A DNA stretch of 64,000 bases from Fimenecus sp045631225 (GTDB taxonomy: Bacteria > Bacillota > Clostridia > Oscillospirales > Acutalibacteraceae): assembly GCA_045631225.1 (NCBI GenBank), contig JAZQUG010000010.1, positions 1 to 64,000 on the forward strand. Reading direction: 5' to 3'. Positions 10,375 to 19,327 of this stretch are shown in pieces; within the stretch, counting starts at the first letter, position 1; the number at the start of each line of letters is the position of its first letter. The position numbers and the translations under genes are program-made. Under the pieces are notes generated by a model. It searched no databases. It worked only from the letters and a program-made list of their open reading frames with translations, and was not told the DNA's origin.

Positions 10375-10386
10375 TCGACATATTAC

Positions 10387-10415
10387 TTGCATTTTAGTAT
10401 TTAATATGTTATCAT
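10387..10415 (+). promoter_or_regulatory. Predicted promoter of pfkA-aroK
   Basis: TTGCAT (10387-10392), 17 bp, TATCAT (10410-10415), in the 88-bp gap between dnaE and pfkA. Confidence 0.5.
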
Positions 10416-10462
10416 TAACATTCAATGTGGAAATAATTAGCATAAAATAAAAGGGTGATAAA

Positions 10463-11425
10463 ATGAAAACTATAGGTGTACTTACAAGTGGTGGCGACGC
10501 TCCGGGTATGAACGCTGCAATTCGTTCAGTTGTACGTGCAGCATGTGAAAATGATATGCGAGTAATGGCTATCAGAAGAGGTTATAACGGTCTTATGCAG
10601 GGTGATATGTATGAAGTGAACCTTCGTTCAGTTTCAAACATTATCAACCGTGGTGGTACTGTTCTTTATTCAGCAAGAAGTCCTGAATTCAAGACAGAAG
10701 AAGGTCTCCAGAAAGCACTTAACGTTGCTAAGGATGTAGGTCTTGATGGTATCGTTGTAATCGGTGGTGACGGTTCATTCCGTGGTGCTCGTGATTTATC
10801 TCTTCGTGGTCTTCCTTGTGTTGGTGTTCCCGGAACAATCGACAACGACATTGCTTGTTCAGATTATACAATCGGTTATGATACAGCAATGAATACAGTT
10901 CTTGAAATGGTTGACAGACTTCGTGATACATCTGAATCACACGACCGTTGTACTGTTGTTGAAGTAATGGGCAGACGTGCAGGTTATATTGCACTTAATG
11001 CAGGTATTGCTTGTGGTGCAACTTCTATTCTTATTCCTGAAGTTGAATATGATTTCCAGCGTGATGTTATCGACAGAATGAAGAGAACTCAGATGACAGG
11101 TAAAAAGCACTTTATCATTGTTGTTGCTGAAGGTATCGGTGGCGTTGAAGAAATGGCTAAACGTATCGAAGCAGAAACAGGCGTTGAAACAAGAGCAACT
11201 GTTCTTGGTCATGTTCAGCGTGGTGGTCATCCAACGGTTCGTGACAGAGTAACTGCTTCTCTTATGGGCTATAAGGCTGTTGAACTTCTTAAAGAAGGTA
11301 TCGGTAACAGAGTTATTGCAATGCAGCATGACGAAATTGTTGATTTTGATATTTTCGAAGCACTTAATATGAAGAAGTCGCTTGACCTTAATATGTACAA
11401 GATTGCTCACGAAATCTCAATCTAA
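10463..11425 (+). CDS. pfkA: ATP-dependent 6-phosphofructokinase
   Basis: Phosphorylates fructose 6-phosphate to fructose 1,6-bisphosphate in glycolysis. The 320-aa protein matches the bacterial homotetrameric PfkA. It shows the ATP-site LTSGGDAPGMNAAIR start, GGDGSFRGA, the catalytic PGTIDNDI segment, and VEVMGRRAGYIA for substrate binding. The Gly in GGDGS (residue about 104) favours ATP over pyrophosphate, since PPi enzymes carry Asp there. AAGGGTGA precedes the ATG. aroK begins 3 bp after its stop. Confidence 0.96.
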   Translation: MKTIGVLTSGGDAPGMNAAIRSVVRAACENDMRVMAIRRGYNGLMQGDMYEVNLRSVSNIINRGGTVLYSARSPEFKTEEGLQKALNVAKDVGLDGIVVIGGDGSFRGARDLSLRGLPCVGVPGTIDNDIACSDYTIGYDTAMNTVLEMVDRLRDTSESHDRCTVVEVMGRRAGYIALNAGIACGATSILIPEVEYDFQRDVIDRMKRTQMTGKKHFIIVVAEGIGGVEEMAKRIEAETGVETRATVLGHVQRGGHPTVRDRVTASLMGYKAVELLKEGIGNRVIAMQHDEIVDFDIFEALNMKKSLDLNMYKIAHEISI

Positions 11426-11428
11426 GTT

Positions 11429-11923
11429 ATGTCTAATATTGTTCTTATCGGTATGCCCGGCTGTGGTAAAAGTACAGTTGGTGTCATACTTGCTAAAACG
11501 CTCGGTATCGGCTTTGTTGATACTGATTTGATTATTCAACAGCGTGAAAAAAGATTGTTGCAGGATATTATTGATACTGATGGAATCCAGAAGTTTCTTG
11601 ATTGCGAATCAGAAGCCGTTAAAACATTGGATTGTGATAATTCTGTCGTTGCAACAGGTGGCAGTGTCGTTTTCAGAGAAGACTGTATGAAACATCTTAA
11701 AGAAAATGGTAAAATTTTCTTCTTGAATGTATCACTTTCCGAAATAAAAAGCAGACTTGATAATATCAACACTCGCGGTGTTGCTGCTGATAAATCTCAG
11801 ACAATTGATGATATTTTTAATCAAAGATATCCTTTATATGAAAAATATGCAGATTATATCCTTGATTTAAATAATTCAAATGTAGAAGAAACTGTTGAAA
11901 AAATTTGCAAATTACTTAAATAA
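11429..11923 (+). CDS. aroK: Shikimate kinase (AroK-like)
   Basis: P-loop kinase of 164 aa, normal for shikimate kinase, expected to phosphorylate shikimate at O3. Walker A is GMPGCGKST (residues 8-16), DTD at 31-33 provides the metal and substrate Asp, the glycine pair is ATGGSVV, and RYPLYEKYAD near the C-terminus is the usual adenine-side helix. The shikimate-binding FRxxE block reads FLDCE, so the usual Arg is absent; similar forms occur in clostridia, but another small-molecule kinase role is possible. No clear ribosome binding site of its own is seen; it lies 3 bp after pfkA and is probably translationally coupled. Confidence 0.82.
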   Translation: MSNIVLIGMPGCGKSTVGVILAKTLGIGFVDTDLIIQQREKRLLQDIIDTDGIQKFLDCESEAVKTLDCDNSVVATGGSVVFREDCMKHLKENGKIFFLNVSLSEIKSRLDNINTRGVAADKSQTIDDIFNQRYPLYEKYADYILDLNNSNVEETVEKICKLLK

Positions 11924-11928
11924 AGATA

Positions 11929-11981
11929 AACCTTACGGTATTTTCATTGTTAGAGAAAAACAACCGTAAGGTTATTTTTTT
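11929..11981 (+). terminator. Intrinsic terminator of pfkA-aroK
   Basis: A 10-bp perfect stem (AACCTTACGG at 11929-11938 with CCGTAAGGTT at 11964-11973), 25-nt loop, then a run of T. Confidence 0.85.
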
Positions 11982-12046
11982 ACCTTATATAATTTATTAA
12001 AAATCAGGCAAATTATTATTGTAATAAAATCTTCGGAGGTGATAAT

Positions 12047-13288
12047 TTGCATGATTTTATAAAAAAATTAACAGTTTTATGTACCGTATTGTGTTTGATG
12101 ATTTACTCAGCTATTTTTGTAGGTGAAAAAACAATTCCTGATAATATTACAGTAATTGAAAATGAAGATATTAACATTTCAAGTGTTCTGGGAATGAATT
12201 TATACAGTATCGGATATGAAAATCAGTTAGATGCTGTGATGAATGCATCAAACTTATCTCAGAAAGCAACTAAAATTAAATTTTTAAATGTAATTCCTGT
12301 TAAGGATACTGTTATTAAAAATACAAAAAGACAATATGTTGTTCCCGGTGGTGAATTGTTTGGTATTAAGCTTTATACAGATGGCGTGATTATCGTTGAT
12401 TTTGAAGAAATAGAAACAGAAACAGGAAAAATCTGCCCGGCAAAAATTGCAGACCTAAAAGTAGGAGATATTGTTAAATCAATAAATAAAAGAAATGTTA
12501 CATCATCGTCAATTTTTTCAAAACTTTTGCAAGAAAGCAGGGGAAAGCCGGTAGAGATGTCTATACTCAGAAACGGAAAAGTCTTAAATATAAAATTTGA
12601 AACAGTTCTTGAAAAGGAAAGTAATAAATACCGTGCGGGATTGTGGGTAAGAGATAGTACAGCAGGACTTGGTACAGTAACATTTTATAACCGGGAAAAC
12701 AATACATTTGCAGGACTTGGGCATCCCATATATGATATAGATACTAATGAAATAATGCCTATGAAGTCCGGTGTTATGGCAGATGTCGTATTGAGTGGTT
12801 TAAATAAAAGCTCTTTTGGAAAAGTCGGGGAATTATGCGGTACTTTAACGGGTGAAGAAAACGGAGTTTTAATTTTAAACAATGAAACAGGAATTTATGG
12901 ATATTCTCTCACCAATAAAACAGCACAAATTCCCGTAGCAGTAAGAGCAGAGATACGAGAAGGAAAAGCAAATATAATATGCACAGTAACTAACTCTAAT
13001 CCTCAAATCTATGATGTTGAAATTACAAAAATTTATTCAAATTCAATGTCGGTAAATAAGGATATGGTTATCAAAGTGACCGATGAGAACTTGTTGAATA
13101 CAACCGGAGGAATAGTTCAGGGTATGAGTGGCAGCCCAATTATACAGAATGGTATGCTTGTAGGTGCAGTAACTCATGTGTTTGTAAATAATCCTAAGCA
13201 AGGCTATGCTATATTTGCGGAAAGAATGCTTGAAACCTCCAATAATCAAAAGAAATTGGACAAAGAAAAAATAAAAGATGTATCATAA
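12047..13288 (+). CDS. spoIVB: SpoIVB-type sporulation serine peptidase (family S55)
   Basis: In sporulation this forespore-secreted protease cleaves SpoIVFA and triggers pro-sigma-K processing. The protein (413 aa) has an N-terminal membrane anchor (residues 7-27), a PDZ domain (about 105-185), and an S55 domain with His226 in GLGHPIYD and the catalytic Ser363 in GMSGSPI, followed by VGAVTHVF. It starts with TTG at 12047, placed 6 nt after a strong GGAGGTG; the nearby ATG at 12051 is out of frame and stops at once. The usual neighbours recN and spo0A are not adjacent. A terminator follows. Confidence 0.93.
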   Translation: MHDFIKKLTVLCTVLCLMIYSAIFVGEKTIPDNITVIENEDINISSVLGMNLYSIGYENQLDAVMNASNLSQKATKIKFLNVIPVKDTVIKNTKRQYVVPGGELFGIKLYTDGVIIVDFEEIETETGKICPAKIADLKVGDIVKSINKRNVTSSSIFSKLLQESRGKPVEMSILRNGKVLNIKFETVLEKESNKYRAGLWVRDSTAGLGTVTFYNRENNTFAGLGHPIYDIDTNEIMPMKSGVMADVVLSGLNKSSFGKVGELCGTLTGEENGVLILNNETGIYGYSLTNKTAQIPVAVRAEIREGKANIICTVTNSNPQIYDVEITKIYSNSMSVNKDMVIKVTDENLLNTTGGIVQGMSGSPIIQNGMLVGAVTHVFVNNPKQGYAIFAERMLETSNNQKKLDKEKIKDVS

Positions 13289-13292
13289 AAAT

Positions 13293-13325
13293 GGTGGGGC
13301 GTGGTCAATCAACCCCGCCTTTTTG
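13293..13325 (+). terminator. Intrinsic terminator of spoIVB
   Basis: A 7-bp stem (GGTGGGG at 13293-13299 with CCCCGCC at 13313-13319, one G-U pair), then five T. Confidence 0.7.
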
Positions 13326-13334
13326 TTTGAATAT

Positions 13335-13388
13335 CAAATTATAATTTGTCGGGGAGAATTAAATTCTTGTCTCCCCTGACAAGGGGAG
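13335..13388 (+). repeat. Intergenic repeat, copy A
   Basis: A 21-bp sequence at 13335-13355 recurs at 46557-46577 with one mismatch. Just after it, CTCCCCT/AGGGGAG (13371-13377 with 13382-13388) forms a hairpin, and a comparable CCCTC/GAGGG hairpin follows the other copy. Both copies lie directly downstream of terminators. No ORF is present from 13289 to 13550. Confidence 0.55.
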
Positions 13389-13491
13389 CCGAGAAGAGAC
13401 ACCCATTAACGTCCCCGCAACCTCCGATATATAGGGGTGCCTTTTGTTCCGAGAGTAAGCCAAGAAACTTAACTTTTATATTTATTCATTA

Positions 13492-13520
13492 TTGAAAAAC
13501 ACCACAATATTTGGTATAAT
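13492..13520 (+). promoter_or_regulatory. Promoter of the GH63-like gene
   Basis: TTGAAA (13492-13497), 17 bp, TATAAT (13515-13520), about 30 bp upstream of the start codon. Confidence 0.7.
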
Positions 13521-13550
13521 ATTTCCATATTTTTACGTGAGGTATTCATT

Positions 13551-16238
13551 ATGAGTAAAGTATTAGAAAAAATGTATGAACATCTTGGTGTGTGGGGTCC
13601 CTATTCAAAGAAATACAGCGGTATTTCACGAATTGTTGACCATAAAACAGAGGGCGGTGTCCGTTTTGACTGTGTTGTAAGTCCTGCAGTTGAGAATGCA
13701 GACAGTCGTGTCCCAAATGTGACAGTTCCTGTTGGTGTTCATCCTTGGGAAGCAAAGTCAGATTACTCTTTTTATTCATATCGTTATGACCTTGAGTGGA
13801 AAGACAAGGTCTATGCTGATGTATCTTTTACAAAGCTTGACAGTGACAGTGTTCTTGTTCGTACAAAGTTTGTGAATAATACAGATATTACTCAGATTTG
13901 TCTTCTGAACCTTTTCTCAGCAATTGAATATCCTAATGTGTATACTACAACTCCTGTTTTACCTGAAAAGAACAATTTTATCAAAGCACTCGATTATAAA
14001 TCTTATGATTATAATACTGTTCGTCCTTGGGATAAGCAGGTTATTGATGCTATGAAAAAAGGCGAATTCTTTGATGATGGTTTCACATACCGCAGAGGTC
14101 TTGGCGACCGTGATTGTAATCGTTACATTCTTCCTAAATGTCCAAAACTCGGTGAAGAAGCAGGGGATAGAATTACTTATGTAATAGAGGGTGTTTCTAA
14201 ATTTTCAAATCCTGTGCTTAATATTCGTTATCGCACAACTGATAATAAGGATAGTATCTGGACTTTGAATGGTGAAAAAATTTCATTTACATCTGCTGAT
14301 AATTTCAATATTTTATCAATTCCGTTCAATAGTGAGAATGTTGAGCTTGTTTCTTGTGGTACAGGTGGAATTGAATTTGATTTCCTTTGTGTTACAGAAA
14401 AGGGCGAAAGTGTTTCCGTTGAGTCAAAGAAACACAATTTCTATCCTGAAATTGAAACAAAAACTTGTGATATGGGTAAACTTGCAAGTTATAAATATGA
14501 CGGAGTTGACGGTAAGTTTTATGTAAGAACATTCAATGATGTAACTCGTTTCCGTGACTTTAATACAGGTTGTCTTGAGGATAGCCCAACTGCAAGAATT
14601 TCACAGCCTGACGAGAGCTTTCAAAATATGCTGGAAACGTTTTCAGGTTCATTCTCCGAAAAGCATAGTGATGAGGGTTTTTATCATAATACTGTAGTTT
14701 ATACTCTTTATGTAAAGCCTCATACAGAGCATATTGAATATGCAGTTTTGTCTTTCGGTGAAACAGAATACAAAACAACAGACGAATATGAAAAAATCTA
14801 TGAAGATGCATATAATTCACTTGAAAAGTTTGATTTGAATGAATCAGGTAAAACATATGAATTCTCTAACAGAATTCTTCGAGCAACTGTTTTCCAGAAT
14901 ACTGTATATCCGCTTTACAGAAATGGTGAATATATTGTTCATCATACTCCGGGTAAGCGTTGGGACTCGTTCTATACATGGGATTCAGGCTTTATAGGTC
15001 TTGATATGCTCGAGTTTGCACCACATATTGCTGACTATATTCTTGAAACATATCTGACAGATAATGACCAATGGGCATTCTTGCTTCACGGTTCACCTGT
15101 GCCTGTACATATTTATCAGTACCTTGAAATGCTTAAGCGTACAGAGGATAAAACAGAACTTCTTAAATATTATGACAGAGTAAAAATGTTCTACGATTTT
15201 CTTGCAGGTAAAATCAATGGCTCAACAACTACAAAGTTCAAGAGTGGTTTAACAACTACATTTGATTATTTTTATAACTGTAGTGGTATGGATGACCTGC
15301 CACCACAAAAGGCTATGTATGCTGAAAATAAACAGAAGTGGATGACTCCTGTAATTTCTTCTTCTCAGGTTATCCGTTGTGCTAAAATTCTCTATATGGC
15401 AGCTGATATGTTAGGTCGTGAAAATGACAAAGCAGTTTATATAGAGGATATAGAAAGAATTTCAACTGCACTTCAGGAGCATTCATGGGATGAGGATTGC
15501 GGATACTTCTCTTATGTAATCCACGATGAAAACGGTAATCCAAAAGAAAAATACAGAAATGCACAAGGTGAGAATCTCAACAAAACAATGGATGGTATTT
15601 ATCCTATTGTTGCGGGTGTTGTAACTGATAGTCAGCGTGACAGAATTCTCTCTCATCTTAAGAGTGACGATGAAATGTTCAGCCCTGTTGGTATCAGTGC
15701 TGTTGATAAAACTGCATCATATTATATTACAAACGGTTATTGGAATGGTAATGTATGGCTTTCACATCAATGGTTTGTATGGAAAACAATGCTTGACTTA
15801 GGTGAAACAGATTTTGCCTTCCGTATTGCCGAAACAGCACTTAAATCATGGAAACGTGAAGTTGAATATTCATATTACACATTTGAAATGTTTAATATTA
15901 CTTCAGGTCGTGGCGGTTGGTTCCATAACTTTGGTGGACTCTCAACACCTGTTAATATCTGGACTAATGCATATTATAAGCCAAAAGCATTTTCAACCGG
16001 TCTTGATATTATGGTTATGAAGAGTAAATTCAACGATAATGCAACGGAATTTAACGGTAATATCAGGTATTATGGCAATAATGAAAAATATTCAGTAATT
16101 GTTGTTATGACAGATAAAAAGGATAATTACAATGTAACTGTGAATGGTGAAAATGCAGATGTATTTATCCGTGACAAAGGAATTGTAGAAATTACAATTT
16201 CAGGTGACATTAAAACAGCAGAAATCAAAGTGTTTTAA
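13551..16238 (+). CDS. Cytoplasmic (alpha/alpha)6 glycoside hydrolase, GH63/MGH1-like
   Basis: An 895-aa enzyme without a signal peptide. The C-terminal half has the signatures of clan GH-G (alpha/alpha)6 glucosidases: KRWDSFYTWDSGFIGLDML near residue 475, GMDDLPP in the middle (substrate-contact region, about 580), and NGYWNGNVWLSHQWFVWK near 730, which parallels the YWRGPIW block of GH63 and mannosylglycerate-hydrolase-like proteins. The N-terminal 430 residues are beta-rich and may be the accessory sandwich of the family. It probably trims imported alpha-linked oligosaccharides, but the substrate is not readable from sequence. Its stop overlaps that of the convergent next gene. Confidence 0.78.
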   Translation: MSKVLEKMYEHLGVWGPYSKKYSGISRIVDHKTEGGVRFDCVVSPAVENADSRVPNVTVPVGVHPWEAKSDYSFYSYRYDLEWKDKVYADVSFTKLDSDSVLVRTKFVNNTDITQICLLNLFSAIEYPNVYTTTPVLPEKNNFIKALDYKSYDYNTVRPWDKQVIDAMKKGEFFDDGFTYRRGLGDRDCNRYILPKCPKLGEEAGDRITYVIEGVSKFSNPVLNIRYRTTDNKDSIWTLNGEKISFTSADNFNILSIPFNSENVELVSCGTGGIEFDFLCVTEKGESVSVESKKHNFYPEIETKTCDMGKLASYKYDGVDGKFYVRTFNDVTRFRDFNTGCLEDSPTARISQPDESFQNMLETFSGSFSEKHSDEGFYHNTVVYTLYVKPHTEHIEYAVLSFGETEYKTTDEYEKIYEDAYNSLEKFDLNESGKTYEFSNRILRATVFQNTVYPLYRNGEYIVHHTPGKRWDSFYTWDSGFIGLDMLEFAPHIADYILETYLTDNDQWAFLLHGSPVPVHIYQYLEMLKRTEDKTELLKYYDRVKMFYDFLAGKINGSTTTKFKSGLTTTFDYFYNCSGMDDLPPQKAMYAENKQKWMTPVISSSQVIRCAKILYMAADMLGRENDKAVYIEDIERISTALQEHSWDEDCGYFSYVIHDENGNPKEKYRNAQGENLNKTMDGIYPIVAGVVTDSQRDRILSHLKSDDEMFSPVGISAVDKTASYYITNGYWNGNVWLSHQWFVWKTMLDLGETDFAFRIAETALKSWKREVEYSYYTFEMFNITSGRGGWFHNFGGLSTPVNIWTNAYYKPKAFSTGLDIMVMKSKFNDNATEFNGNIRYYGNNEKYSVIVVMTDKKDNYNVTVNGENADVFIRDKGIVEITISGDIKTAEIKVF

Positions 16239-16546
16239 CTTGTATAATCCTCAATTATTTTCTGTAAATCTGTGGTGTTGTCAACTTTAATTCCATTTTG
16301 TAATCTTTGACGGTCCTGTGTGGGCAGAAGAGATGTATACGCTTCATAAACGGTAAAAGGTTTTTTATCGTTACCTTTAAATACTGCTATTTTACCTTCA
16401 TATTCTTTTATAGTGTATATTTCCTGATGGTTTATGTTGTTTTCATCTTCATAAATTTCAATATCGTTATTAAGATTAACGAATAAAGTGGCAAGACATA
16501 GTACGCAAATTAATGAAAATAATGAGATTTTAAAGATTTTTGACAT
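16235..16546 (-). CDS. Small membrane-anchored protein, BofC C-terminal-domain-like
   Basis: About 103 residues: an N-terminal hydrophobic segment (residues 4-24, one membrane anchor or uncleaved signal), then YTIKEYEGKIAVFKG, LLPTQDRQRLQNGIKV and a final LQKIIEDY. This succession resembles the BofC C-terminal domain of clostridial sporulation-associated proteins; BofC restrains SpoIVB in Bacillus, and spoIVB lies 3 kb upstream here. The ATG at 16546 is chosen because AAAGGAA lies upstream; a GTG at 16558 is an alternative but touches that site. It is convergent with the glycosidase gene and the two stop codons interlock. Confidence 0.6.
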   Translation of the reverse strand: MSKIFKISLFSLICVLCLATLFVNLNNDIEIYEDENNINHQEIYTIKEYEGKIAVFKGNDKKPFTVYEAYTSLLPTQDRQRLQNGIKVDNTTDLQKIIEDYTS

Positions 16547-16649
16547 AGTTTTATTCACTTCCTTTATAACTATTGTTATCGGAAGAGATTATATTTATTA
16601 AATTTTCTTAAAATGTAAAAAATATCTACTCTTTTTTGAATATTTGTGT

Positions 16650-16655
16650 TATACT
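16650..16655 (+). promoter_or_regulatory. Possible extended -10 of the PBP gene
   Basis: TGTTATACT (16647-16655) matches an extended -10 element, 40 bp before the PBP start. No good -35 was found. Confidence 0.4.
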
Positions 16656-16695
16656 TATTCTGTGATATTTTATTACTTTGTTTCGGAGGAAAAAT

Positions 16696-19014
16696 ATGAG
16701 AAAAAAGACTCAGACATCAAACAAAAGGGTGTCCCCGAAAAAAAAGAAAAAATTTGGTGGTTTTCTGGCATTTATGTTTGTCGGAATGATGACTTGCGTT
16801 ATCGTATGTTGTTATATTCTCAGTGATATGATAAGCACCGTAAATGGTGATAGAATCATTGACCTTGAATATTATCAGCAGAATCAGGACCAGACAACTA
16901 TCATATACGCTAAAGATAAAAAAGGCGATTTTGTTGAAATATCAAAGCTTCATGGTGAAAAGAATCGTGTTTGGGTTGATATCGAAGAAATGTCCGAATG
17001 GATGGGTAAAGCCTTTATTGCTATTGAGGATAAGCGTTTTAAAGAGCATAAAGGTGTTGACTGGTACAGTTCAACATTTGGTATTGTAAAGACTTTTGCA
17101 TCGTCAGGTAAAATCCGTGGTGGTTCAACTCTTACTCAGCAGCTTATTAAGAACCTTACAGGTGAAGCCGGCAGAAGTCTGAACAGAAAATACAACGAAA
17201 TGCTCTCTGCTCTTAATCTAGAAAAGTATTATGAGAAAGAAGATATTCTCGAAGCATATCTTAATACAATTTACTTAAGTCACAACTGTTATGGTGTGCA
17301 GACTGCATCGGAAACATATTTTGGTAAAGATGTGTCTGAGCTCAACCTTGCTGAATGTGCTGCAATTGCAGGTATTACTCAGTATCCGGGTAAATTTGAC
17401 CCACTCTGGCAGCCTGAAGAAAACAAAAAACGTCAGGAACTTTGCCTTAGTATGATGCTTGAACAGGGTATGATTACTCAGGAAGAATACGATGAAGCAA
17501 TTAATTACGAGCTTATCTTTACAAATAGCGATAAGTATGTAGCAGAAGATAAGGTTGAAGTAGAAACAATTAAGGATAATGATGTTCAGAGTTATTATGT
17601 TGATTACATTATCAGCCGAGTAATTGCTGACCTTAAGAAATTAGGTTATTCACATTATGAAGCTACAAAAATGATTTATTCAGGTGGTCTTCATATCTAT
17701 TCAGCAATCGACCTTGAGATTCAGAGTAAGGTTGATGATGTTTATGTTTACAGAGCAGGTTTCCCGAATGAAACTGTAAATTCAAGTAGTGAACTTGCAC
17801 AGTCAGCTATGACAATTATGGATTATAGCGGTAGAATCGTTGCCCTTGCAGGTGGTGCAGGTGAAAAGACAGAAAACCGTTCAAATAACCGTGCAGTTTC
17901 TGCTGTTCGTCAGCCGGGTTCTTCTATTAAGCCTCTTTCAATTTATGCACCTGCGATTGAAGAAGACTATATCACATGGTCATCAAAGATAAAGAACTAC
18001 GGTATCAGCTGGCAAGGTAGTATCTGGCCTACAAACTATGGTAATAATCCGGGTTCACCTAACAGCTATGTTACAGCACAGTATGCTGTTGCTATTTCAT
18101 ACAACACTGTTCCTGCACAGCTTCTTATGAAGATGGGCTTCCAGTTAAGTTATGATTATCTTAAAAACACATTCCATATTACAACATACAGTGATGCAGA
18201 GGATAGCACAGCACCATCAGCACTTGCAACAGGTGGTTCATCAGGTGGTGTAACAACTCTTCAGATGGCTGCTGCTTTTGCAACCTTTGGTAATGGTGGT
18301 AAGTATTATGAGCCATATTGCTATTATGAAGTAAAAGATAATAAGGGTGAAGTAATCTTACAGAAGAGTGACGATTACGAACAGGCAATTTCACCTGAAA
18401 CAGCTTACGTTATGAATAAAATGCTTCAGACTGTTTTCTATGGTTCAGGTGGTACAGCTCGTGGATATGGTGTGGCAAATCACAGAACTTTTGGTAAAAC
18501 AGGTACAACAACAAGCAATAAGGACCGTTGGTGTGTAGCCGGTACAAGTTATTATATCGCAGCCGTTTGGTATGGCTATGACTATAACAAGCAGATTAGA
18601 GAATCAGGAAATCCTGCCGGTCGTATTTTCGAAACAATTATGAATGATATTCATAAAAACCTTCCTGAACAGGAATTCGAGAAATATACAGATGATGCAG
18701 TAAGTCGTACTTATTGCACAAATTCAGGACTTATAGCAGGTGAAGGCTGTTCAAGTACAGCTACAGGTTGGTATAAGAAATCAAATATTCCTGCTGTTTG
18801 TAGTGGTGGATGCGGTGTTAAAGAGGATGAAGAGGATGAATCAACAACAAAGACAGATTCATCAGAAACAACTACAAAGCCTGACACAACAAAACCGGGT
18901 ACAACAGAGAGCACAACAAAACCTGTTGCCCCTCCATCGGAAACACCTTCAGTAACAAAACCTGAAGCTCCGACAGAAGCACCACCTGCGACTCCTGATG
19001 CTCCTGCAAACTAA
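16696..19014 (+). CDS. Class A penicillin-binding protein (bifunctional transglycosylase/transpeptidase)
   Basis: Builds and cross-links peptidoglycan outside the membrane. A basic cytoplasmic tail (residues 1-20) precedes one membrane segment (about 22-45). The GT51 domain follows with IAIEDKRFKEHKGVDW and GGSTLTQQLIKN. The transpeptidase domain has the SxxK serine in RQPGSSIKPLS, the SxN motif SYN, and KTG in FGKTGTT. The last 60 residues are a Thr/Pro/Glu-rich low-complexity tail. The ATG at 16696 follows GGAGG by 6 nt; the upstream TTG frame extension is not needed. It is monocistronic, with a terminator directly after. Confidence 0.95.
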   Translation: MRKKTQTSNKRVSPKKKKKFGGFLAFMFVGMMTCVIVCCYILSDMISTVNGDRIIDLEYYQQNQDQTTIIYAKDKKGDFVEISKLHGEKNRVWVDIEEMSEWMGKAFIAIEDKRFKEHKGVDWYSSTFGIVKTFASSGKIRGGSTLTQQLIKNLTGEAGRSLNRKYNEMLSALNLEKYYEKEDILEAYLNTIYLSHNCYGVQTASETYFGKDVSELNLAECAAIAGITQYPGKFDPLWQPEENKKRQELCLSMMLEQGMITQEEYDEAINYELIFTNSDKYVAEDKVEVETIKDNDVQSYYVDYIISRVIADLKKLGYSHYEATKMIYSGGLHIYSAIDLEIQSKVDDVYVYRAGFPNETVNSSSELAQSAMTIMDYSGRIVALAGGAGEKTENRSNNRAVSAVRQPGSSIKPLSIYAPAIEEDYITWSSKIKNYGISWQGSIWPTNYGNNPGSPNSYVTAQYAVAISYNTVPAQLLMKMGFQLSYDYLKNTFHITTYSDAEDSTAPSALATGGSSGGVTTLQMAAAFATFGNGGKYYEPYCYYEVKDNKGEVILQKSDDYEQAISPETAYVMNKMLQTVFYGSGGTARGYGVANHRTFGKTGTTTSNKDRWCVAGTSYYIAAVWYGYDYNKQIRESGNPAGRIFETIMNDIHKNLPEQEFEKYTDDAVSRTYCTNSGLIAGEGCSSTATGWYKKSNIPAVCSGGCGVKEDEEDESTTKTDSSETTTKPDTTKPGTTESTTKPVAPPSETPSVTKPEAPTEAPPATPDAPAN

Positions 19015-19021
19015 CAATATT

Positions 19022-19045
19022 GCCCATCATTACCGATGGGCTTTT
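19022..19045 (+). terminator. Intrinsic terminator of the PBP gene
   Basis: A 7-bp perfect stem (GCCCATC/GATGGGC, 19022-19028 with 19035-19041) and TTTT. Confidence 0.85.
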
Positions 19046-19089
19046 GTGATTAAATAAACTATGAAGTAATATCGCTCGTCGTAAGACAA

Positions 19090-19239
19090 ATATAACATGC
19101 AGTTTATGATGTTGTTATATTTAAACTTTCAGTTTAAGTGGTATTTTCACTTCGTGAAAGTTATATTGAAAAAATGTTTCAGTTATATTTTATTCGCATT
19201 AACTGACCGAAGGTCAATATCATTGTGCGAAGCATAATG
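19090..19239 (+). repeat. Array of short hairpins with GAA/TTC triloops
   Basis: The 282-bp gap before the carA-like gene has no ORF. It carries successive small palindromes: ATATAAC/GTTATAT (19090-19120), TTAACT-type stem TTAAACT-ttc-AGTTTAA (19121-19137), TTTCAC-ttc-GTGAAA (19145-19159), GACC-gaa-GGTC (19205-19215), and CATTGTGC-gaa-GCATAATG (19221-19239). They are separated by ATAT/TTATATT-like spacers. This resembles the palindromic intergenic elements common in clostridial genomes rather than a CRISPR array, since the units differ in sequence. Confidence 0.55.
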
Positions 19240-19281
19240 AAACTGCAATGCAATATAACTCGCTGTATATCGAATAAAACT

Positions 19282-19309
19282 GATGTGGTGTTTTTAATAA
19301 CACAACATC
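19282..19309 (+). other. Leader hairpin before the carA-like gene
   Basis: An 11-bp stem with one mismatch (GATGTGGTGTT with AACACAACATC, 6-nt loop) ends 6 nt before the AAGGGTG ribosome binding site. It has no T-run. It may be the edge of the repeat array or a translational control element. Confidence 0.4.
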
Positions 19310-19327
19310 TTAACAAGGGTGATAATT

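Noticed and set aside
10937..11410. Minus-strand 157-codon open frame inside pfkA
   Set aside because: Asn/Thr/Cys-rich shadow translation without a ribosome binding site.
19090..19239. CRISPR-like array before the carA-like gene
   Set aside because: Repeat units differ in sequence and length, spacers are short and AT-rich, and no cas gene is present.
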